The notes under the pieces were generated by a model, which worked only from the letters and a program-made list of their open reading frames with translations, made no database searches and was not told the DNA's origin. Position numbers and translations under genes: made by a program. From Planctomycetota bacterium (GTDB taxonomy: Bacteria; Planctomycetota; Phycisphaerae; UBA1845), in NCBI GenBank assembly GCA_024278775.1, contig JAJRSP010000180.1, positions 1-44,656 of the forward strand: a stretch of 44,656 bases of DNA. The letters run 5' to 3'. Below, piece after piece: positions 25,369 to 33,377 of this stretch (positions within the stretch are counted from its first letter, which is position 1; each line of letters begins with the position of its first letter).

Positions 25369-26430
25369 TTATGGGCATGTCGCCGTCCCGAGAAACAAAC
25401 CGACCGCGTAATTGATATCTTTGAAGTCGACCCGCCCGTCTCCGGCGCATGATGTCGAGTTCCAACACGGCTTCAGATCTGCCTTATCAAATCGGAGTTC
25501 GGTGCAGTTGTCCAGAAAGCACTGCACTACCTCGCTGATGTCCTTGAAATCCGGCGAGACCGGTCCGCCGAAGGGCGCGACGATATCGCCATAGACGGCC
25601 GTCTGCTCGCAGGACCAAGGCCCCACCTCCACAGACAGAGTCCACGGAGAAAAAACAACATTGGTATCAGTGAGAATCGTCTCCACATCCGAACCGTCCG
25701 CGTTGGCTCGCCGAATTTTACGGCTATAAGAGTCAATCCAATAAACTTTTCCCATTCGATCGAGCCTGGGATAACCCACGTGAACGTTCGAAACGATAAC
25801 CACTAGGCCCGAACCATCCAGTTTCACTCTCCCTATGTTCGGGTAAACAAAGGAGGCGTAATAGATGTGCGTCGTGTCAACGTCGAGACCGAAGAACGAA
25901 TAATCGCCCGCACGGATCACGGTATGGCTAGTCCCGACAACGGTGGATCGATGGATGCCGGACCCGTTCGTCCAGTAGAGCGTTGAGCCTACTATCGCCA
26001 AATCGGACACCCGCCCGCCGGGTGGAACGAAGCGAAAGGAGTCGCCCGTGCCGTCGAGTTTGATACGCCGAATCTCGACGGGGTTGTTCGTGGCGTAGAT
26101 CAGCTCCACGCCAGGCCGAAGCACGATCGCGTCAATCTCCGACCCGCTGGCCTTCAACTCCTGGTAATCACCCGGGCGAGTCTCTGCGGTGATAGCGCCA
26201 TTCAGCCACCCAACGTAGAGCGTGCCCGGGTTATACAGCCAATCCACGTGGGGCGCGTAATGAGCGGCACCGGTAAGAATCCATGCCCCATTCACGTAGT
26301 TTTTTCCGGTGAGGTTGGCGCGGTGCATGAGGTAGTCGCCATCCAAAAAGTGAATCTTCTGCGCGGCCTCAACCGGAAGCGGCGTGCAAAGCAATGCCGC
26401 CAATAAAGCGATTCTCTTGATACTTCTCAT
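25369..26430 (-). CDS. Secreted YWTD-type propeller with dockerin-like tail
   Basis: Exported protein of 353 residues. A signal peptide covers about 1-23 (MRSIKRIALLAALL ... PVEA). The body has repeats of the LDL-receptor class B type (LYWTNGSGIHRS, IYYASFVYPNIGRVKLDGSG, VYWIDSYSRKIRRANADGSD), which build a beta-propeller. The last 70 residues have two calcium-loop-like motifs (VSPDFKDISEVVQCFLDN and GDGRVDFKDINYAVGLFLG), resembling a dockerin domain; such tails are common on secreted planctomycete proteins. The start is ATG at 26430 because AAAGGAGG lies seven bases ahead; a start ten codons earlier lacks one. Binding target unknown. Its stop is close to that of the kinase gene, convergent. 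Confidence 0.85.
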   Translation of the reverse strand: MRSIKRIALLAALLCTPLPVEAAQKIHFLDGDYLMHRANLTGKNYVNGAWILTGAAHYAPHVDWLYNPGTLYVGWLNGAITAETRPGDYQELKASGSEIDAIVLRPGVELIYATNNPVEIRRIKLDGTGDSFRFVPPGGRVSDLAIVGSTLYWTNGSGIHRSTVVGTSHTVIRAGDYSFFGLDVDTTHIYYASFVYPNIGRVKLDGSGLVVIVSNVHVGYPRLDRMGKVYWIDSYSRKIRRANADGSDVETILTDTNVVFSPWTLSVEVGPWSCEQTAVYGDIVAPFGGPVSPDFKDISEVVQCFLDNCTELRFDKADLKPCWNSTSCAGDGRVDFKDINYAVGLFLGTATCP

Positions 26431-26950
26431 GGTACTCCTCCTTTGGTTAACCGGCCCCATTCACGAAGCAATAGCCAAAATGAACGGCGTACGCACCGCC
26501 CACCAATTCGGTGCGACACACGTACAGCGGGATCCACGCAAAGCCGCGATCAGACAGCGCCGCCGCACGAGACGCACTCACCCTCTAAGAGACAGCCTCC
26601 TCGTGGCGCGCGCCCGAAAAAACACAAAATAATTTCGTCTGGGTATGCGAAACGTCCCTGAGCAGCACCTACAGCATCACGAACGAACCCATAACCCACT
26701 GCGGGGCAGCACAAGCAGGGTTCCGTCCGCAGGGAGGCTGCCGCGGGAAATTGCCTGCTCGCCAAATCGTTCCGTAAGCAGCCACGCGAGATAAGCCCGA
26801 TCGATCCTCGCCGTGCGTATGAACAACTCCTGACGAACCCCGTCATGACTTGCCGAAGCGCGGTGGGAAAAGTAGGATGCCGTCCAGAGTGGTGACGATG
26901 ATGACCGCATTCGCGCGCCGCCGGGTCTCTCTGAACAAAAGGACGCAGCC
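26431..26950. other. Divergent spacer between the propeller and TPR-YggX genes
   Basis: About 520 bases. It carries the strong AAAGGAGG ribosome binding site of the propeller gene at its left end and AAAGGA of the TPR gene at 26938. A short A/T-rich stretch at 26615-26640 is the best place for promoters. A long minus-strand frame (26677-27498) crosses it but is antisense to the TPR gene and has no protein character. Nothing else is seen. Confidence 0.4.
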
Positions 26951-27589
26951 ATGGATCCCGAAGTACGCATACAGCAGTTCCGCCAGATGGCCGATGCCGA
27001 TCCGGACAACGAGCTCGGACACTTCAGCCTGGGCAAGGCCTTTCTCGACGCCGACCGCTTCGCCGATGCGACAAGACCGCTCCGGCGCGTCCTCGAACTC
27101 AAGCCTTCGTTTTCCAAGGCGTACCATCTTCTCGGAGTGGCGTTGGACAAATCCGGAAACCGAAAAGACGCTGTGGAGACGGTGACTAAGGGGGTCGCGG
27201 TCGCTGATGAGCACGGTGACCGAGTCCCACGAGACGCCATGGCCGATCTGCTCCGGGAATGGGGAGCGCCTGTTCCCACGTTCAAGGAATCTGCCGCGAC
27301 TTCGGGCATGACGGCAACGGCAGGCGGAACCTCAGACAACAGCGCATCCGTCGGTGGCTTCTCCTGCACCCGATGCGGCCGACCCGGTGGAAAACTCCCC
27401 AAACCGCCTTTCAAAGGCACGCTCGGGGAGAAAATCCAGGACCACATCTGTGAAAGTTGCTGGCGAGAGTGGATTCCGATGGGCACGAAAGTCATCAACG
27501 AGCTTGGTCTGGTACTCGCGAGCCAACAGGGACAGGACTCCTACGACCAATACATGATCGAATTCCTCCAATTGGAAGAGGTCGTGTAA
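26951..27589 (+). CDS. TPR protein fused to a zinc-ribbon YggX-like domain
   Basis: A 212-residue cytoplasmic protein. Residues 1-105 form TPR-like helical repeats (ELGHFSLGKAFLDADRFADAT, FSKAYHLLGVALDKSGNRKDAV). A Thr/Ser/Gly linker follows (about 112-135). Residues 136-212 resemble YggX, the Fe(II)-trafficking and Fe-S protection protein: the string F-K-G-x-L-G-E-K-I ... CW-x-x-W ... MGTKVINELGL ... YDQYMIEFL lines up with the YggX pattern PGELGKRI ... AW-x-x-W ... TMLINEKKL ... MVNFL. Unlike YggX it has two CxxC pairs (Cys139/142 and Cys167/170), a likely zinc or iron site. AAAGGA lies seven bases before ATG. The role in iron handling is inference. Confidence 0.8.
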   Translation: MDPEVRIQQFRQMADADPDNELGHFSLGKAFLDADRFADATRPLRRVLELKPSFSKAYHLLGVALDKSGNRKDAVETVTKGVAVADEHGDRVPRDAMADLLREWGAPVPTFKESAATSGMTATAGGTSDNSASVGGFSCTRCGRPGGKLPKPPFKGTLGEKIQDHICESCWREWIPMGTKVINELGLVLASQQGQDSYDQYMIEFLQLEEVV

Positions 27590-28032
27590 CCTTCAGTCGC
27601 CATCCTGCCTGGACCCCGTGGGTGGCTGGGGGGCATGGCCAAACGCAGCGCGGCCATGTCTTCAGTGTATCGAGGATTCATGCCCGCGCCTCCGGCTTGG
27701 GTGTGCCACACTCGGTCGACACCCATCAGTTATGAAGTGACAAAGCACCAGCCCGCCCGCAGTCGCGTTTATGACCGGTCTGTAGCTCTCGGAGGGCACG
27801 ACGCGGCGATGACGACCCGGAACCCCACGTACCGGTACGCCTACGACAGAAAAGCAACGTCCGATAAGTTTTGTGGCAGGGCCACTTGAGCGTCTTCGGT
27901 AGAATCGGCCCGGATGGGTGCCTATAATCTCAAGCTCGCGTGCGGAGCGGCCGATGCGCGCCTAGGCGTCAAGTGTCGGTCTTATCGGCCGACCGTGGCA
28001 CGTGAGAGTTGGAAACAAAGGAGGTTTGCAAG
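27590..28032. other. Spacer between the TPR-YggX and FHA genes
   Basis: A 443-base spacer. A hairpin CATGGCC / GGCCATG with an 11-base loop (27634-27658) lies 45 bases after the TPR-YggX stop and may end that transcript, though no U-run follows. A TATAAT hexamer at 27923-27928 lies about 105 bases before the FHA gene without a clear -35. The open frame at 27635-27889 lacks a ribosome binding site and looks like chance. Confidence 0.4.
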
Positions 28033-28881
28033 TTGGCTTGCAGCCCGACAACCGAAGAGACAACACCCACGATCGCCAGTGGTTCGCCTAAGCTGAAGCT
28101 GAGCCTGACCTCGGGATCGCAGGTCGGCCTTCGTGTCTCTTGCCATCGGGTCGTGTCACTCTTAGGCTCGCGGGAAGGATGTAAGATTCACATTCCCGAC
28201 CGGCGAATCTCACCGGTCCACCTCGCCTTCATCAATGACGGTTCTTCGATCAAGGCGATCGACTTGCTATCGAAAACGGGCACGAAGCTCAACGACCTCA
28301 CACTTGAGTACGAGACACTCCACCACGGAGACGTGATTGAGACGGCCTCGTGGTCTTTCGAGGCCCACATTCAACGGACACCAAACTACGACCAAACCGA
28401 TGAACACGTGTTGGACGCTGATCTCACCCCTCAAGGCATCATGCTGGAGCATCTTTCCTCCGGTCGAAGGTTACAGCCCAACCGCGACGTCTGCATCATC
28501 GGGCGGCGGGCCGGCTGCGACATTCATCTTGATGACAACCGCGTGTCACGCACGCACGCCTTACTCATGACCTATTTTGGCCGTCCGGCGATCGTCGATC
28601 TGCTCACTGGTAATGGTACATTCGTCAACGGCGAATCGGTGGCCTTTCGGAAGCTACACAGCGGCGATCTCTTGAAAATCGGCGAGTCTGAATTCCGTGT
28701 TCAGCTCGGTGCGCCGGGCGTCGGGTCCAACGGCCTGCCGCACCGGGATGCCGTGTTCAAGAAACCCAGACTCGTCACCCCCGAAAACGATCATCCTGAC
28801 GACCAGATCAACATCGCCGAAACCGAGGGTTCACAGCGCTGGCGGATCGCCGAAAAGACCAAGAAGGTCGCTCGCGGCTAA
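28033..28881 (+). CDS. Protein with two FHA domains
   Basis: Phosphothreonine-binding adaptor of 282 residues. The first FHA domain (about 20-105) is degenerate: LLGSREGCKIHI ... RISPVHLAF, with Ser where the canonical Gly-Arg has Arg shifted, and KTGTKLND at the end. The second (about 130-220) is canonical: IIGRRAGCDIHLDDNRVSRTHALL and GNGTFVNGE. I place the start at TTG 28033 because AAAGGAGG lies eight bases before it; the TTG at 28009 would put that site inside the gene. The C-terminal 50 residues are charged and disordered-looking. A Ser/Thr kinase gene 3 kb upstream is a plausible partner. Confidence 0.88.
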   Translation: MACSPTTEETTPTIASGSPKLKLSLTSGSQVGLRVSCHRVVSLLGSREGCKIHIPDRRISPVHLAFINDGSSIKAIDLLSKTGTKLNDLTLEYETLHHGDVIETASWSFEAHIQRTPNYDQTDEHVLDADLTPQGIMLEHLSSGRRLQPNRDVCIIGRRAGCDIHLDDNRVSRTHALLMTYFGRPAIVDLLTGNGTFVNGESVAFRKLHSGDLLKIGESEFRVQLGAPGVGSNGLPHRDAVFKKPRLVTPENDHPDDQINIAETEGSQRWRIAEKTKKVARG

Positions 28882-29049
28882 GCGTCCCCCACCCGACCCG
28901 TTTTCCGAATGATTCTTGCCGATCTGCCCTCCACGCCTGTATACTTGCGTTATCGTGGTGTTCGCCCGGGTGATCGCGGTGCCGCCAAGTCGGACCATTC
29001 TCCCGAGCGCACAAGGAAAGCCGAAATCTCCGATCTAAGGGAGGTCGTC

Positions 29050-30723
29050 ATGACCATCGCATCTACCGCCGTCGACGCCACGCGAACCGTTCGCGCCCCC
29101 CGTGGCCATAAGCGAATCTGCAAGGGTTGGATTCAAGAGGCGGCCATGCGCATGCTCATGAACAACCTCGACCCGGAGGTCGCGGAGAAGCCATCCGAAT
29201 TGATCGTCTACGGCGGCAGCGGAAAAGCCGCTCGCTCTTGGGCGGATTTTGACCGGATCATCGCAGCTCTGAAAGAACTCGAAAATGACGAGACGTTGCT
29301 CGTGCAATCGGGACGGGCGGTGGGCGTCGTCAAGACGCATCCGGATGCTCCACGTGTGCTTATCGCCAACTCCAATCTCGTGCCCCATTGGGGCACGTGG
29401 GATGAGTTTCGTCGGCTCGAAGCGATGGGGCTGACCATGTACGGGCAGATGACGGCCGGCAGCTGGATCTACATCGGCACGCAAGGCATCCTACAAGGCA
29501 CGTATGAAACCTTTGGTGCGGCGGCTCGGGAGCATTTCGGAGGCTCGCTCAAGGGCAGACTGGTCGTCACTGGTGGTCTCGGCGGTATGGGCGGCGCGCA
29601 ACCGTTGGCCGCGACTATGAACGAGGGCGTTTGTCTTTGCGTGGAAGTGGATCAGGCACGCATCGAGCGCCGCATCGAAAACAAGTATCTGGACCGTTGG
29701 ACCGCAAACCTCGATGAGGCGCTGCAATGGTGCGGAGACGCACAAAAAAAAGGCGAGCCGCTCTCCGTCGGGCTTCTCGGCAACTGTGCTGATGTGCTCC
29801 CCGAACTAGTGTCACGCGGTGTCACTCCGGATATCGTCACGGATCAGACCTCGGCCCACGATGCCCTCGCGGGGTACGTCCCCAACCGGCGATCCTATGC
29901 CGACGCCGTACAGCTTCGCAAGACCGACCCGGACCGATACATCACCGAGTCGATGCGGGCCATGGGGGAGCACGTCAAGGCCATGCTTGATCTGCAAAAA
30001 CGCGGAGCCATCACGTTTGACTACGGCAACAACATCCGCGGCCAGGCCAAGCTTGTGGGGATCGACAACGCGTTTGACATCGTCGGGTTCGTCCCGCTGT
30101 TCATTCGACCGCTCTTTTGCGAGGGGCAGGGACCGTTCCGCTGGGTGGCGCTTTCGGGTGACCCGAAAGACATCGCCCGCACCGACAGGGCCGTGCTTGA
30201 GACCTTCCCCGACAACGAACACTTGTGCCGCTGGATACGCCTGGCCGGTGAGCGGATCGCGTTTCAGGGACTGCCGTCTCGCATCTGCTGGCTGGGCTAC
30301 GGTGAGCGAGACAGGATGGGGCTCGTCTTCAATGAGCTGGTCGCCAACGGTGAGGTCTCGGCCCCGATCGTCATTGGACGTGACCACCTGGACTGCGGAA
30401 GCGTCGCCTCACCCAACCGTGAGACCGAGGGGATGAAGGACGGGTCGGACGCGATCGCCGATTGGCCGATCCTCAACGCGATGCTCAACACCGCCTGCGG
30501 GGCGAGTTGGGTCTCCTACCACCACGGCGGCGGCGTCGGCATAGGCTACGCATTGCACGCCGGTCAGGTCACCGTAGCCGACGGCACACCGGAGGCGGCG
30601 GCCAGACTTCAGCGCGTCCTCACGGCCGACCCGGCCATGGGCATTATCCGACACGTCGACGCGGGTTATGAAAAAGCGGAACGGATGGGACGCGAGCGCG
30701 GCGTGAATATCCCCCGTTGGTAG
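29050..30723 (+). CDS. hutU: Urocanate hydratase
   Basis: Second enzyme of histidine breakdown: converts urocanate to 4-imidazolone-5-propionate using tightly bound NAD. The 557 residues are of standard length and conserved throughout ([49 protein letters not shown] for NAD binding, [46 protein letters not shown]). The ATG at 29050 has AAGGGAGG six bases upstream; a frame open from 28909 adds residues of no character. No hutH, hutI or hutG lies in the window, so the rest of the pathway must be elsewhere. Confidence 0.98.
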   Translation: MTIASTAVDATRTVRAPRGHKRICKGWIQEAAMRMLMNNLDPEVAEKPSELIVYGGSGKAARSWADFDRIIAALKELENDETLLVQSGRAVGVVKTHPDAPRVLIANSNLVPHWGTWDEFRRLEAMGLTMYGQMTAGSWIYIGTQGILQGTYETFGAAAREHFGGSLKGRLVVTGGLGGMGGAQPLAATMNEGVCLCVEVDQARIERRIENKYLDRWTANLDEALQWCGDAQKKGEPLSVGLLGNCADVLPELVSRGVTPDIVTDQTSAHDALAGYVPNRRSYADAVQLRKTDPDRYITESMRAMGEHVKAMLDLQKRGAITFDYGNNIRGQAKLVGIDNAFDIVGFVPLFIRPLFCEGQGPFRWVALSGDPKDIARTDRAVLETFPDNEHLCRWIRLAGERIAFQGLPSRICWLGYGERDRMGLVFNELVANGEVSAPIVIGRDHLDCGSVASPNRETEGMKDGSDAIADWPILNAMLNTACGASWVSYHHGGGVGIGYALHAGQVTVADGTPEAAARLQRVLTADPAMGIIRHVDAGYEKAERMGRERGVNIPRW

Positions 30724-30783
30724 AGCCGCGGGCGTGCGCCGCGCCGCGCACTTTCTTTGCGAATGGTTCCCGTGGATTCGGCG

Positions 30784-32316
30784 CTACTGTTTGGGCTCGA
30801 TCTTGACGACCTCCAGCTCAATCGCCCCGATGCGGTTGAGCAACGGCAGGCTAAGATCAGCCAACCCGGAGGATTTCAGCGACGACACGCCGAACGCGAT
30901 GCGGATCGGGCTGCAGTCGGACTCGCGAAGCGCCGCGTCGTAGTCGAGCCACTCGCCGTCGATCCAAAACTGCGTCCACAGGTGGTAGCCGAAAATGTCA
31001 TCCTGTTTTCCGAAAAACGGTACGTACGCCATTCCGGCCACCACACGCGACGGCAAGCCGTTGATCCGACCGAGCGCGGCCAGCAACACGCCGTGCTCGC
31101 TGCAATCACCCTCGCGGGTTCGGCAGACCTCGCTCGCGGTGGCGAACCCGACGTTGAGGCTCTTCGTAGTGATGTAGTCGGTCACAAACCGGCGGAGGTT
31201 GTCGGCCAGCGTGTAGGGGTCCTTCGCGCCCTTGGCCCCGCGCTTGGCGATTTTTCTCAGTTCCGGGTCTCTGGTATTGATCATCAGGTTCACGTCAAGA
31301 TATTCGTCCATGGCCTCACGGTCCGGCGCGGTCATTGTCTTGGATGGTAGTCGCGGCTGTCGTGATACGATCACATCCACCGAGCCGTCATCTCGTTTCA
31401 CGACGCGTTGGGCACCGGTTTCCGGCAGGTCCGCGACGGCAGCCACCGTACCCACGCCGGGTTTGGGCCTCAGCCGGTAGGTGATTCTCGAAGCGTTCTT
31501 GAAGTCGATACGTTGCTTCACGGGGATGGTGGTGGTCATGAAGATTTCGGGCGGAAGATAATCGGACAGTGCCGATTTCTCATCCGAGGCGACCATCTCC
31601 ATGTCGCCGATGCCCGGCATGACCATCCGAGCCAATAACGGGAGCCCCCGCTTGTCGAGCCAGGATATCATATCCACGGCACCGACCGGCGACTCCATCG
31701 TCACGGTCACGCGACGGCCTTCTCCGGTGCCCGCCGTGCTGCGGTAAGGTTGCCACGCCCCGATCACGGTATGAGCCGCGACCGGGCCGTCAATGCGAAT
31801 ATCCGGCACGAACGCCTGAAGCGTGTATGTCGTACCCGGCTTGAACCCTCGTTGCATTGATTCACAGTAGAGGCCCCATGTCATCAGCGCCCCTTTCGTG
31901 AAGTCAAACGTTTTCTTCTGGTCCATACCGAATTGCGATGACGTGATGGTGACACGACCGTCTTTAATCGTGCCACGCGTGGCGGTCTTCATGACCGACG
32001 CATTCATCTCGGAGCCGAACGTCAACGGCGTGCCGTCCACGGTTTCGGTCGTGAACTGCGATACTTCGATCGTGATCGGATTGTCCACCCGACCCAGCTT
32101 GATCGTCATATCGGTTTTGGTAGCGATCGTGTCACCATCGCGAGTCATGGTGGAGTGACCAAAGCCGACCTTACCGCCCAGCATGTAGATCTCAAGCCAG
32201 TCGTCGGCGAAGCGGCCCTGCGGCGGATCGCGGTAGTCAAAACGCGCTCCCGCGCTAACCCCGCCACCACCCACACTCAACAGCACCCACACCACCACCA
32301 TGCGAAAGTAGTTCAT
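30784..32316 (-). CDS. Secreted transglutaminase-like protein
   Basis: A 510-residue protein with a signal peptide (about 1-22, ending VSA). The N-terminal 320 residues are beta-rich and unrecognised. The C-terminal part is a transglutaminase-like (papain-fold) domain with the full triad: Cys405 in EGDCSEH, His445 in GYHLWTQFW and Asp458 in WLDYDAA. Bacterial members are usually proteases or amide hydrolases rather than cross-linkers; substrate unknown. It lies downstream of the sdh genes on the same strand, 243 bases after sdhB, and is convergent with hutU. Confidence 0.9.
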   Translation of the reverse strand: MNYFRMVVVWVLLSVGGGGVSAGARFDYRDPPQGRFADDWLEIYMLGGKVGFGHSTMTRDGDTIATKTDMTIKLGRVDNPITIEVSQFTTETVDGTPLTFGSEMNASVMKTATRGTIKDGRVTITSSQFGMDQKKTFDFTKGALMTWGLYCESMQRGFKPGTTYTLQAFVPDIRIDGPVAAHTVIGAWQPYRSTAGTGEGRRVTVTMESPVGAVDMISWLDKRGLPLLARMVMPGIGDMEMVASDEKSALSDYLPPEIFMTTTIPVKQRIDFKNASRITYRLRPKPGVGTVAAVADLPETGAQRVVKRDDGSVDVIVSRQPRLPSKTMTAPDREAMDEYLDVNLMINTRDPELRKIAKRGAKGAKDPYTLADNLRRFVTDYITTKSLNVGFATASEVCRTREGDCSEHGVLLAALGRINGLPSRVVAGMAYVPFFGKQDDIFGYHLWTQFWIDGEWLDYDAALRESDCSPIRIAFGVSSLKSSGLADLSLPLLNRIGAIELEVVKIEPKQ

Positions 32317-32485
32317 CGCGATCTCGTTTCTACTTCTCTAGGAGTCTCTCGTTTTGGGTGCCTACGTACGCGCCGGGCACATGCCGCCGCCACCCTACAC
32401 GGGGTGTCACGTTTCATACGCTCCACGATTACCCCACAGGCTTCAGACTACGCAGGTTCGTACGACATCCGGCACTCCGACGCCG

Positions 32486-32503
32486 CGCAAGCTGAAGCTT
32501 GCG
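32486..32503 (-). terminator. Hairpin after the sdh operon
   Basis: CGCAAGC-TGAA-GCTTGCG forms a perfect seven-base-pair stem between sdhB and the transglutaminase gene, with a partly paired GCC/GGC base. No U-run follows on either strand, so termination is a guess from position. Confidence 0.3.
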
Positions 32504-32559
32504 GCTCGGGAAAAGATACCACCGTCGTGGCCGGCCCGGAACTATCGAAAGGTATCGGC

Positions 32560-33318
32560 CTATCGCCCGAACCACTCTTTGATCTTGTGGACCGTGGTGT
32601 CTCTTCCCGCCTTGGCGATCGAGGTCGTCAGGGGGATATCTTTCGGGCAGACTTTGACGCAGTTCTGACTGTTTCCGCAGTCGACCACGCCGCCACGACC
32701 GGACAGCACATCCAGACGATCGCCCTGGTCCACCTTCCCCGTGGGATTTGCGTTAAAAAGAATGGCCTGCGATATGGCGGCCGGTCCGATGAACGACGAA
32801 CGGTCGTTGAACTGCGGACAGGCTTCCACGCAGCAACCGCAGGTCATGCAACGCGAGAGCGGGTACGCCTCTTCCTGTTCGGCGGGGGAGACACGCGGGC
32901 CGGAACCGGTATCGTGATACCCGTCGACGCGAACCCACGCCTTGATGCGTTTGAGCGATTCAAACATCGGCTTGCGATCAACCACCAAGTCCCGAACCAC
33001 GGGGAACTTGGTCATGGGCCGGGCCTCGATCATACCGGCATGGTCTTTGAGAAGGTCGTCGACGAGCGCCGAGCAGGCCTGGCGCACCCGACCGTTGATG
33101 ACCATCGTGCAGGCCCCGCACACCTCTTCAAGACAGCAGGAATCGTAGGCGACGGGGGTGGTATTCTCGTGGTCTGAAGTTTCGGGCTTACCGGCGATGC
33201 GCAGCAGCACCGTCGTCATGTTCATCCCGGCTTCATACGCCACATCAAAAGTCTGCCAGTACGAACCGGAGTGCGGGTCCGCCTGCCGCAAGATTTTGAC
33301 CTTGATTGTTTGGGCCAT
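32560..33318 (-). CDS. sdhB: Succinate dehydrogenase/fumarate reductase iron-sulfur subunit
   Basis: Electron-transfer subunit of complex II, 252 residues from this start. The [2Fe-2S] cysteines lie in DSCCLEEVCGACTM and RQACSAL near residue 60-90; the [4Fe-4S] and [3Fe-4S] ligands lie in CMTCGCCVEACPQF and CGNSQNCVKVCPKDIPL. The first cluster motif DSCCLEE has one Cys shifted against the common SCREGICG pattern, as in the B-type enzymes. ATG at 33318 has GAGGA seven bases ahead. Last of sdhC-sdhA-sdhB, 59 bases after sdhA. Confidence 0.97.
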   Translation of the reverse strand: MAQTIKVKILRQADPHSGSYWQTFDVAYEAGMNMTTVLLRIAGKPETSDHENTTPVAYDSCCLEEVCGACTMVINGRVRQACSALVDDLLKDHAGMIEARPMTKFPVVRDLVVDRKPMFESLKRIKAWVRVDGYHDTGSGPRVSPAEQEEAYPLSRCMTCGCCVEACPQFNDRSSFIGPAAISQAILFNANPTGKVDQGDRLDVLSGRGGVVDCGNSQNCVKVCPKDIPLTTSIAKAGRDTTVHKIKEWFGR

Positions 33319-33377
33319 TGGTTGTCCTCGTTCCACTACACGACCCACACCGTGTGCCGCTTCCTTCGGTTTTTCCG

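Noticed and set aside
26677..27498. 273-residue minus-strand frame
   Set aside because: Antisense to the TPR-YggX gene, Ser/Arg-rich, no ribosome binding site; the plus-strand gene is clearly real.
32155..33177. 340-residue plus-strand frame
   Set aside because: Antisense to sdhB and the transglutaminase gene; no protein character.
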